A stretch of DNA of 64,000 nt from J027 sp034437655. Its GTDB lineage: Bacteria > Chloroflexota > Anaerolineae > Aggregatilineales > J027. Numbering within the stretch: position 1 is the stretch's first letter; every line of letters starts with the position of its first letter. The notes under the pieces were generated by a model that did no database searches, had not been told where the DNA came from, and saw only the letters and a list, made by a program, of their open reading frames with translations. This document shows positions 52,116-61,118 of this stretch, one piece after another. The stretch is from assembly GCA_034437655.1 (NCBI GenBank), contig DAOTTU010000001.1, positions 1-64,000 of the forward strand, in the 5' to 3' direction. A program made the translations under genes and the position numbers.

Positions 52116-53522
52116 TTGACTGAACTTTCTCAGAAGATTTTCCGTGCTTACGATGTTCGCGGCACTGTTGCTGGCCCCAACATCAATCTCACGGCGGGCA
52201 TCATGACCGACATCGGCCGCGCCTATGGCAGCCACCTGCATACTGAAAAGCTCGGCACCACAGTGGTCGTCGGGCAAGACACGCGCCCTTCATCCGCAAG
52301 CCTGGCCGCCGCGTTCATTGAGGGCTTGCTGGCGACAGGCTGTGATGTGATTGACCTTGGCCCATGTCCGACGCCCGTTAGTTACTGGTACGCCACCCGA
52401 CAGGGCAACCTGCCACGTGCCATGATTACGGGTAGCCACCTTGAAGCGTCGAAAAACGGCGTTAAATTCAGTATCGGCAACCGTCCGTTGTATGGTGATA
52501 CGATTCAGGCATTCTATCAGCGTATTCAGAATCAAGATTTTGTGCAGGCCAGCACGCCCGGCACGCGAACGACACATGACGCCAAAGCAGACTATATCGC
52601 GGACATTCAGCAGGACATAACCCTCGAACATCCACCCCGCGTCGTACTCGAATGCTACAGGGGCGCAACAGCCCTCATTGCCAGAGAACTTTTCACAGCA
52701 CTAGGCTGCGAGATCGTCGAATGCCTGAATTGTTCGGTTAGCGACGGCACATTTTCCACCCACCAACCCAACCCATCCGAAGCCGAAAATCTACGCGAGT
52801 TAATCGCGGCTGTGCAGCACCACAACGCTGAACTGGGCATCGCCTTTGACGGGGATGGTGATCGCGTCGGAATAGTGGACAACAACGGCACGATTATTGA
52901 CGCTGACCGCTTGCTGGCACTGCTCGCCCGTGATCTGTTAAGCCGCCAGCCGGGGGCAGTCGTCGTGGTCGATGTTTCCGGCAGTAGCGTGGTGACAAAT
53001 GAGGTGCGGCGGTTGGGTGGCACCCCGATCATGTGTCGCAACGGTCATCCGTTCATTAAAGTCGCGATGGATAAGCACGCGGCCGCACTGGGCGGTGAGG
53101 TCAGCGGGCATATTTTCATTGACGATAACTACTATGGTTTCGATGATGGGTTATACGCGGCCGTGCGTCTTGTAGAAGCTATTGCCAATGCCGGCAAACC
53201 CCTCAGCGAGATTGACGCCAGTATCCCCCGCCTCTACAGCACACCCGTTTATCGGCCCCACTGCCCACCCGAGCAAATGCCAGACGCCATCGCTGCGGTG
53301 AAAGCTGAACTCAGCGCACAGGCGCAAACTGTAACCGAAATTGACGGCCTACGCCTCGACTTTGACAACGGCTGGGGACTCATCCGCGCCAGCAACACTG
53401 AGCCCGTGTTGAGTATGCGTTTTGAAGGCAACACTGAAACCGACGCCACACAACACCGCGACGCCTTTTTTGCCGTGCTGGCAACATTTCCAGACATCGA
53501 CCTGTCGAAATATCGCGACTAG
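52116..53522 (+). CDS. Phosphomannomutase/phosphoglucomutase family protein
   Basis: This alpha-D-phosphohexomutase has I-F-R-A-Y-D-V-R-G at the N-terminus, the phosphoserine loop T-G-S-H-L-E-A-S-K-N-G, metal-binding F-D-G-D-G-D-R, sugar-binding G-G-E-V-S-G-H and phosphate-binding R-A-S-N-T-E-P. TTG at 52116 with AAAGGA upstream is the preferred start (468 residues). ATG at 52083 would add 11 residues but has no ribosome-binding site. The E-V-S-G-H loop favours mannose/glucose phosphates over glucosamine. Confidence 0.85.
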   Translation: MTELSQKIFRAYDVRGTVAGPNINLTAGIMTDIGRAYGSHLHTEKLGTTVVVGQDTRPSSASLAAAFIEGLLATGCDVIDLGPCPTPVSYWYATRQGNLPRAMITGSHLEASKNGVKFSIGNRPLYGDTIQAFYQRIQNQDFVQASTPGTRTTHDAKADYIADIQQDITLEHPPRVVLECYRGATALIARELFTALGCEIVECLNCSVSDGTFSTHQPNPSEAENLRELIAAVQHHNAELGIAFDGDGDRVGIVDNNGTIIDADRLLALLARDLLSRQPGAVVVVDVSGSSVVTNEVRRLGGTPIMCRNGHPFIKVAMDKHAAALGGEVSGHIFIDDNYYGFDDGLYAAVRLVEAIANAGKPLSEIDASIPRLYSTPVYRPHCPPEQMPDAIAAVKAELSAQAQTVTEIDGLRLDFDNGWGLIRASNTEPVLSMRFEGNTETDATQHRDAFFAVLATFPDIDLSKYRD

Positions 53523-53536
53523 AGGATAAACCTATA

Positions 53537-54250
53537 ATGGATGCAATCATTATGGCGGCGGGCAAAGGCACACGGATGCAGCCGCTCACCGAGACCACGC
53601 CCAAGCCGCTCCTTATGCTGCAAGGTCAACCGATTTTGCACTGGTCGCTGCAAGGACTGCGCACCGTAGCCGACCGCGTACTGGTTGTCGTGAGCTATCT
53701 GGGTGAGCAGATTGAAGCCTACATGCAACAACAGGGCATCTTCAGCGACTATGCTATTGTACGTCAGACGCCAAAACCTCTCGGCACCGGGCATGCGCTG
53801 CAATGCTGCCAACCACACTTGCACAGCGATGCATTTATGGTCCTCAACGGCGACGACCTTTATAATGTCAGCGCCTTGCAACGGCTTGCAGCGACTTCGA
53901 CCGGGCTGCTGGCAGTGTGGAAAGACGACCCGACCAAATACGCAGCCGTGATCCGTAATGACGATGACAGCTTGCAGCGTCTGCACGAAAAACCCCCCGA
54001 AGGCATGTATACACCGCCTGTGCTGGTCAACATTGGGGGGTATAAACTCGATCAATCAATTTTCGCGCATGAATTGGAACTGTCAGCACGCGGTGAGTAT
54101 GAACTAACCGATTATGTCACCTATTTAGCTGGACAAAAGCCGATGGCAGTGATTGAAGCCGACTTCTGGCAGCCCATCGGCTATCCGCATGACCTTGACG
54201 CTGCCCAGAAACTTGATCTGCAAGCGTTGGTATTCGACCATCAAACATAA
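53537..54250 (+). CDS. Sugar-phosphate nucleotidyltransferase
   Basis: This 237-residue nucleotidyltransferase activates a sugar 1-phosphate. It has the signature M-A-A-G-K-G-T-R-M-Q-P-L-T followed by P-K-P-L-L, and the metal-binding L-N-G-D-D. AGAGGATAA precedes the ATG, 14 bp after the mutase stop. It resembles the N-terminal half of GlmU and RmlA-type enzymes. Nucleotide specificity is uncertain. Confidence 0.85.
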   Translation: MDAIIMAAGKGTRMQPLTETTPKPLLMLQGQPILHWSLQGLRTVADRVLVVVSYLGEQIEAYMQQQGIFSDYAIVRQTPKPLGTGHALQCCQPHLHSDAFMVLNGDDLYNVSALQRLAATSTGLLAVWKDDPTKYAAVIRNDDDSLQRLHEKPPEGMYTPPVLVNIGGYKLDQSIFAHELELSARGEYELTDYVTYLAGQKPMAVIEADFWQPIGYPHDLDAAQKLDLQALVFDHQT

Positions 54251-54350
54251 ACACCAGATGTGCATTGGGGACGATTCTATTGGTTTGTAAATGTCTGTGC
54301 CTTAAAATGGATGGTATAGCATAGCAAATACCATAGAGGAGCCACATTCT

Positions 54351-54770
54351 ATGTCTGACCAACCCAGAGTGCAACGCAGCGAAGAAGAATGGCGTCAACT
54401 CCTAACCCCTGAACAATACGCCGTGCTGCGTCAACAAGGCACTGAACGCCCCTTCACTGGCAAATATGTCAATGAAAAGACGCCCGGTGTTTATCGTTGT
54501 GCGGCTTGTGGCAATGCCCTTTTTGACGCAGACACCAAGTTCGAATCTGGTTCAGGCTGGCCGAGCTTTTACGACGTCATTGAAGAAGGCAACGTTGAAC
54601 TGCGCGAGGACTTGAGCCACGGTATGCGTCGGGTAGAGGTTGTCTGCGCTAATTGCGAGTCTCATCTGGGGCATGTCTTCGAAGACGGTCCGCGTGACAA
54701 AACGGGGCTGCGCTACTGCATTAATTCGCTGGCGCTCGATCTCGACGCGCAGAATGATAACAACACCTGA
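54351..54770 (+). CDS. msrB: Peptide-methionine (R)-S-oxide reductase
   Basis: MsrB (139 residues) repairs R-sulfoxides of methionine. Two C-x-x-C pairs (C-A-A-C and C-A-N-C) bind structural zinc; G-S-G-W-P-S-F and the catalytic Cys in R-Y-C-I-N-S are present. The ATG follows AGAGGAG. It is a single-gene unit, with 100 bp before it and 130 bp after. Confidence 0.94.
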   Translation: MSDQPRVQRSEEEWRQLLTPEQYAVLRQQGTERPFTGKYVNEKTPGVYRCAACGNALFDADTKFESGSGWPSFYDVIEEGNVELREDLSHGMRRVEVVCANCESHLGHVFEDGPRDKTGLRYCINSLALDLDAQNDNNT

Positions 54771-54900
54771 TCCTGCAAGCCACCCCCCTACAACTTGCCC
54801 CCCTGTCGCTGGATGATGTTGCTCCACATTGCATCGTCCGGCGATTTTCGCTATAAGTGAAAGATGATCATCGCAACCATGCAGGAACCCTGAAGGCGCT

Positions 54901-56652
54901 ATGCTCAAACCTTACCTGCCCTTCCTTGAATGGGGACGCGCTTATCAGTGGCGTTACCTCCCAGATGACATCACTGCCGGGTTAACCGTCGCGACGATGC
55001 TCGTGCCCCAAAGCCTCGCATATGCCACATTAGCCGGCTTGCCACCCATTATGGGGCTTTATACCAGCCTGCTGCCTGTTTTCCTCTATGGGTTGCTGGG
55101 CTCAACACCTGTGCTGACACTCGGGCCGACTGCGATTACGTCGGTAATGATCTTCGCTACGCTGCAACCACTGGCAGAAACCGAGTCTGAGGAATACATT
55201 GCGCTGGCAATTACGATGGCGCTGTTTTTGGGGCTGATCTATCTGGCGGCCGGGTTGTTGCGCCTCGGGTGGATCATTAACCTGCTCAGTCGGCCGGTGT
55301 TGCTTGGTTATGTGAATGCCGCCGCGTTAATCATCGCCTTCAGCCAGGTACAACACCTGCTCGGTATTGAAACGCCCAATAGTTCTTATCCGCACGAACT
55401 CGTCCTGCATCCGTTACTGCATCTGGATGAAGTGAACATCGCGACGTTGATACTTGCCCTGGCAGGCATTGGGGTGATTGTCTTTTTTCGCACCCGGGTC
55501 GAAAAGCTGTTGCGTGCCATCATTCCACGTGCAACCCTGCGGCTCTACATCGTGCGTAGCGCCCCATTGGTGATCATCTTCTTGAGTATCATCGTCGTTG
55601 CCGTGTTACGCCTGGACACAAGCTACGACGTGGAAATTATCGGCGATATTCCCAGTGGCCTACCACAAGCCATTTCGCCCACAGACCTGACTTTCTCTCA
55701 CAGTCCGCAGTTGATGATCGGGGCGGCGGCCATTGCTTTTGTCGGGTTTATGGAAGGCATCTCCACCGCAAACGCTTTCGCAGCCCAACAACGTCGCCGT
55801 GTGGATACCAACCAGGAGCTAATCGCGATGGGGGTAGCAAATATCGCCTCAGCGTTAAGTGGCGGGCACGCAGGAACTACCTCGATCAGCCGTAGCGCTG
55901 TGAACTATGCAGCCGGCGCACGTTCGGGGATATCGTCAATGGTAGCGTCGTTCGTGATTCTGCTCACCGTGCTGGTATTGACACCGTTATTTTATTTTTT
56001 GCCACGAGTGACACTCTCGATCATCATTCTCACGGGCATCGTCAATTTGATTGACTTTTCGGTGGTCAGCAAAATCTGGCGTTATAGCCGCTCTGAGACT
56101 ACTGCTTTTTTTGTAACGTTCATCGGTGTGTTTGTGGCTGGCATTGAAGTCGGGATTTTCGGGGGGATTATTGCATCATATCTGTTGCATCTAGCCCGCA
56201 CCTCGCGCCCACATATTGCGATTCTGGGGCGAGTCGGTAACTCCCAGACCTATGTTGACATCAGGTCCAACCCCAGCGCCCGCCTGATGCAACGCACCCT
56301 CATCATTCGCATCGACGAAAGCCTCTATTTTGGCAACATTCGCTATTTTGAGAGCTTTGTACGCAATGCAATTGCTGAATATCCGCAGACAGAATATATC
56401 GTGCTGGCTTGTGACTCAGTGAATCGCATTGACGGGACTGCACTCGAACACCTGCGCGACTTGATCACTGAACTGGATGCTGCCAGGTTGCGCGTCTTAT
56501 TTGCCGGGCTCAAGCCACAGGTATTTGTACGGTTACGGCCAATTCAGTTTGAACAAGAAATCGGCGAGGAACGCTTTTTCCCCGCCATTCATGACGCTAT
56601 TCGTGAGACGGAGCCACACCCCGACCTATTGCTAGAGGAATATCATATTTGA
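54901..56652 (+). CDS. SulP-family anion transporter with STAS domain
   Basis: This 583-residue SLC26/SulP protein has the signature D-D-I-T-A-G-L-T-V-A-T-M-L-V-P-Q-S-L-A-Y-A, about 12 membrane segments, and a C-terminal STAS domain (about 450-560) with the V-L-A-C-D-S-V-N-R-I-D-G segment. Sulfate or bicarbonate are common substrates. The sulfate-activating enzyme at 21080 makes sulfate plausible, but the genes are not linked. Confidence 0.88.
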   Translation: MLKPYLPFLEWGRAYQWRYLPDDITAGLTVATMLVPQSLAYATLAGLPPIMGLYTSLLPVFLYGLLGSTPVLTLGPTAITSVMIFATLQPLAETESEEYIALAITMALFLGLIYLAAGLLRLGWIINLLSRPVLLGYVNAAALIIAFSQVQHLLGIETPNSSYPHELVLHPLLHLDEVNIATLILALAGIGVIVFFRTRVEKLLRAIIPRATLRLYIVRSAPLVIIFLSIIVVAVLRLDTSYDVEIIGDIPSGLPQAISPTDLTFSHSPQLMIGAAAIAFVGFMEGISTANAFAAQQRRRVDTNQELIAMGVANIASALSGGHAGTTSISRSAVNYAAGARSGISSMVASFVILLTVLVLTPLFYFLPRVTLSIIILTGIVNLIDFSVVSKIWRYSRSETTAFFVTFIGVFVAGIEVGIFGGIIASYLLHLARTSRPHIAILGRVGNSQTYVDIRSNPSARLMQRTLIIRIDESLYFGNIRYFESFVRNAIAEYPQTEYIVLACDSVNRIDGTALEHLRDLITELDAARLRVLFAGLKPQVFVRLRPIQFEQEIGEERFFPAIHDAIRETEPHPDLLLEEYHI

Positions 56653-56658
56653 GGCGTG

Positions 56659-57612
56659 TTACTGTTGTCGATACCAGGCAACCGTGCGCTTCAGACCTTC
56701 GTCAAAGTCCACCACAGGCGCAAAGTCTAATAGTTCACGGGCTTTGTCGATCCCCGCTTGTGAATGCAGGATGTCACCAGCGCGTGGCGGATCATGTTGG
56801 GGCGCAAATTCTGTCCCCAGGATAGTGTTGAGTTTGTCCACCAGTGCCAGCAAGGAGACGTTTCCCCCCGTGGCCATATTCATAACCTCACCAATCGCAT
56901 CCGGCGCACTCGCCGCCAGCAGATTGCCATACACCACATTGTCGATGTACGTAAAATCGCGTGATTGGTGCCCATCGCCATAAATGATGGGTGGTTGGTC
57001 GTTCAACATCCGGGTGATGAATTTGGGGATTACCGCCGCATATTGTGAAGTTGGGTCCTGCCGGGGACCGAAGACGTTGAAATACCGTAACGCCACCGTT
57101 TCAAGCTGATAGGTGTGCCAGAACGTACGACAATATTGTTCGCCCATCAGTTTCGCCGCGCCATAGGGTGAAATCGGATCGTTGGGCAGCGTTTCAACTT
57201 TGATCTGCTCGGCGGCATCGCCATAAGCCGACGACGAGGCCGCATAGACTACGCGCCGCACACCAGCATCACGCGCAGCCACAAGCACACTCAGCGTACC
57301 GGTAACGCAATGTTCATGGGTTGCCAGCGGGTTCTTGACACTACGCGGAACAGAAGCCAGCGCCGCCTGATGAAAGACGATCTCTGCCCCCTGAAAGATT
57401 TGCGTGATGGCCTCAGTGTCAAGAATACTCTGCTCGTGATAGGTGAAATCCCCGTTGAGAGATTCAAGATGCTCAATGTTGGCACGTTTACCCGTCAACA
57501 GATTATCAATTACATGCACGGCATGTCCGTCTCGCAGCAGATGCTCGGCAATGTGAGAGCCGATAAAGCCAGCCCCCCCGGTCACGACATAAGTTGTTGC
57601 CACAGCTCGCAC
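56659..57612 (-). CDS. NAD-dependent sugar-nucleotide 4-epimerase
   Basis: This 317-residue extended short-chain dehydrogenase has T-G-G-A-G-F-I-G-S-H for NAD, S-S-S-A-Y-G and the catalytic Y-x-x-x-K in S-P-Y-G-A-A-K. It resembles UDP-N-acetylglucosamine 4-epimerases of the WbpP/TviC group. The start is GTG at 57612, immediately after the dehydrogenase stop, with GGAAAG upstream. Together the two would make a uronic-acid sugar nucleotide for surface polysaccharide. Confidence 0.85.
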   Translation of the reverse strand: MRAVATTYVVTGGAGFIGSHIAEHLLRDGHAVHVIDNLLTGKRANIEHLESLNGDFTYHEQSILDTEAITQIFQGAEIVFHQAALASVPRSVKNPLATHEHCVTGTLSVLVAARDAGVRRVVYAASSSAYGDAAEQIKVETLPNDPISPYGAAKLMGEQYCRTFWHTYQLETVALRYFNVFGPRQDPTSQYAAVIPKFITRMLNDQPPIIYGDGHQSRDFTYIDNVVYGNLLAASAPDAIGEVMNMATGGNVSLLALVDKLNTILGTEFAPQHDPPRAGDILHSQAGIDKARELLDFAPVVDFDEGLKRTVAWYRQQ

Positions 57613-58935
57613 CTAGCTTTCCATAGAAAGGCCGATAACGACCTTTTCGGGCACGGTTTTCTTAATTGCGTTGCGTGTATCAATCACCAGACCACTGTGC
57701 GCAGCAATGAATTTCCAGTCAAATGCATCGTGGTCAGTCACCACCACAACACAATCTAATGATTCGAGCCATTCAGCGGTTAATTCATCACCAACTGACA
57801 GTCGATCGTTCGAAAGCATGACTTGCTCAACGTGCGGGTCTGTCCATGTGACATCTGCGCCACGTTGTTCAAGTAATTCAATGATGTCAAGCGCCGGGCT
57901 TTCGCGCACATCGTCCACATTTTTCTTGTACGCAACCCCGAGGATACCCACCCGCGACCCGCGCACTGCTTTGGCGTGTTCGTTCAAGGCGTAAATCACT
58001 TTATCAATCACATACAACGGCATCGAGGTGTTGATTTCGCTGGCTAGCTCGATGAAGCGGGCATTGTAATTCAACGTTTTCAGCTTCCAGCTCAAATAAT
58101 GCGGGTCTAGCGGAATGCAGTGACCACCGAGCCCCGGCCCGGGATAGTGTGGCATGAAGCCAAACGGTTTGGTTGCGGCTGCCTGAATCACTTCCCAGAC
58201 ATCAATTTGCAGTTTGTCACACATAATCGCGACTTCGTTGGCCAGAGCAATGTTAACAGCGCGGAAGGTGTTTTCTAGCAGCTTAACCATTTCGGCACTG
58301 GTCGTTGATGAGACAGGTACAACACTATCGATGACCTGTGAATAATACGTCTCACCGATTTCGCTACAGGCAGGCGTTATACCGCCAACAACACGTGGAA
58401 TATTCTTGACATTATACACCGGGTTGGCAGGATCAATGCGTTCTGGTGAGAAGACCACAAATACATCTTCACCGACAGTAAAGCCTTGTTCAACCACACG
58501 CGGAACAACAATTTCTTCAGTTGTACCGGGGTAGGTTGTACTTTCGAGGCTGATGAGCATTCCGGCATGAATGCTTTCTCGAAGGCTATCAGCGGCTTGA
58601 ATCACATAGGTCAAGTCCGGGTCTTTTGTTTTGCGGAGCGGGGTTGGCACACAGAGACTGACAGCATCGGCTTCTTGCAAGGCTTGGTAGTCGGTCGTTG
58701 CCTTGAACTTGCCATTGTCGACAATTGTTTTCAGCCGCTCTGACGAAAGGTCTATAATGTAACTGGTTCCTGCATTGAGTTTAGCGACCTTGTCTTCGGC
58801 CACATCAACACCAATGACACTAAATCCTGCTTCGGCAAAGGCAACTGCAAGCGGCAACCCTACATAACCCAGCCCTACAACGCCAATGACAGCGGTTTTA
58901 TCGGCAAACTTATCCAGCAAAACTTGCTGTTCCAT
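57613..58935 (-). CDS. Nucleotide-sugar dehydrogenase (UDP-glucose/UDP-HexNAc 6-dehydrogenase family)
   Basis: This 440-residue protein oxidises the C6 hydroxyl of a UDP-sugar to a carboxylate. It has V-G-L-G-Y-V-G-L-P, the catalytic-region G-P-G-L-G-G-H-C-I-P-L-D-P with the active-site Cys, and the C-terminal G-V-A-Y-K-K-N-V-D-D-V-R-E-S-P. The GHCIP type resembles WbpO/TviB/WecC enzymes. The ATG at 58933-58935 follows GGGAG. No gap separates it from the epimerase. Confidence 0.88.
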   Translation of the reverse strand: MEQQVLLDKFADKTAVIGVVGLGYVGLPLAVAFAEAGFSVIGVDVAEDKVAKLNAGTSYIIDLSSERLKTIVDNGKFKATTDYQALQEADAVSLCVPTPLRKTKDPDLTYVIQAADSLRESIHAGMLISLESTTYPGTTEEIVVPRVVEQGFTVGEDVFVVFSPERIDPANPVYNVKNIPRVVGGITPACSEIGETYYSQVIDSVVPVSSTTSAEMVKLLENTFRAVNIALANEVAIMCDKLQIDVWEVIQAAATKPFGFMPHYPGPGLGGHCIPLDPHYLSWKLKTLNYNARFIELASEINTSMPLYVIDKVIYALNEHAKAVRGSRVGILGVAYKKNVDDVRESPALDIIELLEQRGADVTWTDPHVEQVMLSNDRLSVGDELTAEWLESLDCVVVVTDHDAFDWKFIAAHSGLVIDTRNAIKKTVPEKVVIGLSMES

Positions 58936-59101
58936 TTTTATACTCCCATGCACCAGGCAAAGTATGTCAAATTATGTGCTGTTCAGTCTAACACACGCAC
59001 CCAACGGACGCGCTATGCATTTCTGCCAGACAGATAAGATGATCATTGTCACCAGACAGGGTGTTGATAGACACGATATAAGGATTCTCATTCAATATTC
59101 A

Positions 59102-59129
59102 TTGACATTTTTTTCGATTAGCCTAAAAA
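59102..59129 (+). promoter_or_regulatory. Promoter of the metal transporter operon with a DtxR-like site
   Basis: TTGACA (59102-59107), a 16-bp spacer and TAAAAA (59124-59129) form a promoter 38 bp before the first gene. The spacer contains TTAGCCTAA (59118-59126), identical to the central nine bases of the known DtxR/IdeR consensus. A metal-dependent repressor bound here would block RNA polymerase. The match is short, so this is a suggestion. Confidence 0.5.
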
Positions 59130-59166
59130 TATATTTAGAACATTCTATAAAACAGCAGGAGAAATC

Positions 59167-60210
59167 ATGATGTTCCGCATACGTAATGTAGTCCTTGCTA
59201 TCGCTCTGTTGATACTGGCTACGATGGCACCCGTTGCAAGCGCCCAGGACAACGAAAGCACCCTGAATATCGTTACCACTACCACGCAGGCAACCGACCT
59301 CGCCACCATTCTTGCCGAAGATGTTGAGGGTGTCTCCATCACCGCGTTGATGGGGGCTGGCGTGGACCCGCATCTGTACCAACCGACATCCTCTGACATC
59401 GAAGCAATGAATGATGCCGATGTGGTTATCTACAGCGGGCTGAACCTTGAAGGGCAATTCGACGCGGTTTTTGAAGCCCTTGGTGAACAGGGTGTGCTGG
59501 TTTATGCACTGTCGCAACCTGTTAAAGACGCTGGTTTTATCATCGGGGCATTTGAAGAAGAAGCCGATGTCGCAGGCGCAGACGACCCGCACTTCTGGTT
59601 TGACCCCCGCAACTGGGAACTTACAGCGCTCGACCTTGCCGAAACGCTGGGTGAACTTGACACAGACAACGCCACAACCTACCTTGAAAATGCAGAGACC
59701 TATGGTGAGCAGCTACGCCTCCTCTATGAATGGGCTGATGAAGGAATGCGGACAGTGCCGGGTAATCAGCGCTATCTGGTGACATCCCATGATGCGTTCC
59801 AGTATTTCGGGGCGGCTTTTGGCTGGCGTATGGCCGCCATTCAGGGCATCAGTACGGAGGATGAAGCTGGCGTCGGGGATGTTCAAGAAACCGTCGATTT
59901 CGTGATTGCTAATGAAATTCCGGTACTGTTTGTCGAGAGTAGTATTCCGCCTGACAGTATTCAGGCCGTAGTTGAGGCCGTCGAAGACGAAGGCGGCACA
60001 GTTCGCGTCGGGCTACGGGAACTGTATTCAGATGCAATGGGCGAACCAGATACATTCGGCGGCACCTATGTTGGCATGATCGCAGAAAATGTCTATACCA
60101 TCCTGACATCGTATCAGTGCGCAGGGGTAGAAATTGACATTCCAGAATGGCCAGAAGAACTGGAACCAACACCGTCAGAGGAACTTCTCAACCCTGATTG
60201 TGACGTCTAA
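59167..60210 (+). CDS. Metal ABC transporter substrate-binding protein (cluster A-I)
   Basis: This 347-residue exported lipid-free binding protein has a signal peptide (1-26, cut after A-S-A) and the ZnuA/MntA fold. Metal ligands are probably H69 (G-V-D-P-H), H142 (A-D-D-P-H-F-W), the His in T-S-H-D-A-F and an Asp in Y-S-D-A-M-G. No His-rich loop is present, which argues slightly for manganese or iron rather than zinc. AGGAGAAATC precedes the ATG. A 116-bp gap with a hairpin separates it from the ATPase gene. Confidence 0.88.
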   Translation: MMFRIRNVVLAIALLILATMAPVASAQDNESTLNIVTTTTQATDLATILAEDVEGVSITALMGAGVDPHLYQPTSSDIEAMNDADVVIYSGLNLEGQFDAVFEALGEQGVLVYALSQPVKDAGFIIGAFEEEADVAGADDPHFWFDPRNWELTALDLAETLGELDTDNATTYLENAETYGEQLRLLYEWADEGMRTVPGNQRYLVTSHDAFQYFGAAFGWRMAAIQGISTEDEAGVGDVQETVDFVIANEIPVLFVESSIPPDSIQAVVEAVEDEGGTVRVGLRELYSDAMGEPDTFGGTYVGMIAENVYTILTSYQCAGVEIDIPEWPEELEPTPSEELLNPDCDV

Positions 60211-60270
60211 CATGTCAGTAAACGGCTGCTGTGTGCCGTTATGATGAACTATAGAGATACACAGATCCCA

Positions 60271-60302
60271 GACATCAGGGGGCAGCCTTGCGTCCTGATG
60301 TC
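60271..60302 (+). other. Intercistronic hairpin after the substrate-binding-protein gene
   Basis: GACATCAGG (60271-60279) and CCTGATGTC (60294-60302) form a perfect 9-bp stem with a 14-nt loop and no T-tract. Such hairpins often protect the upstream mRNA so that the binding protein is made in excess over the membrane parts. Confidence 0.6.
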
Positions 60303-60326
60303 CGCTTATCAACTAACGGAGGTAGA

Positions 60327-61115
60327 ATGCAATTTAGTTCACAACAAACGCGCGCAAACCAGACTACCGCACTGGCGATTGACGACCTGACGGTGGCTTA
60401 CGACAGCAAGCCCGCGCTCTGGGATGTTGATCTGGAGATTCCAGAAGGTGTTTTGCTGGGGATTGTCGGGCCCAACGGTGCAGGCAAAAGCACGCTGATA
60501 AAATCTGTACTGAACCTGATTCCACGTGCGGCCGGGACGGTTCGGTTCTATGGCAAGCCCTATGAGCAGGCGCGTTCGATTGTTGGGTATGTTCCCCAAC
60601 GTGGCAGCGTCGATTGGGACTTCCCCACCTCAGTGATTGATGTCGTGACGATGGGCTTGTATGGAAAACTGGGCTGGTTCAAGCGTCCCGGTCGTGCCGA
60701 AAAAGACCTCGCGCTGCATGCTCTGGGTCAGGTTGGCATGGCAGATTTTGCCCAGCGGCAGATCAGTCAACTTTCAGGTGGCCAACAGCAACGCACCTTT
60801 CTGGCACGAGCGCTGGTGCAAGATGCCCAGATTTACTTTATGGATGAGCCTTTCACTGCGGTCGATGCGGTGACCGAACGAGCAATTATCAATATTTTGC
60901 GCGAACTGCGTGAACGGGGCAAAACGGTGCTTGTTGTTCACCATGACTTGCAAACCGTTGAAGATTATTTTGACTGGGTAACACTACTCAACGTCGAGAT
61001 CATCGCCAGTGGCCCTACCGCCGACACATTTACACCAGAAAACCTGCGCAAAACATATGGTGGGCGTGTCGCCTACCTGGAAGACAATCAACCCACCACG
61101 CCAGCAGGAGCGTAA
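60327..61115 (+). CDS. Metal ABC transporter ATP-binding protein
   Basis: This 262-residue ATPase energises metal import. It has Walker A G-P-N-G-A-G-K-S-T, signature L-S-G-G-Q-Q-Q-R and Walker B I-Y-F-M-D-E-P. It resembles TroB/MntB/ZnuC proteins. The ATG at 60327 follows a strong CGGAGG; an earlier in-frame start overlaps the hairpin. It is 3 bp from the first permease. Confidence 0.92.
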   Translation: MQFSSQQTRANQTTALAIDDLTVAYDSKPALWDVDLEIPEGVLLGIVGPNGAGKSTLIKSVLNLIPRAAGTVRFYGKPYEQARSIVGYVPQRGSVDWDFPTSVIDVVTMGLYGKLGWFKRPGRAEKDLALHALGQVGMADFAQRQISQLSGGQQQRTFLARALVQDAQIYFMDEPFTAVDAVTERAIINILRELRERGKTVLVVHHDLQTVEDYFDWVTLLNVEIIASGPTADTFTPENLRKTYGGRVAYLEDNQPTTPAGA

Positions 61116-61118
61116 GCC

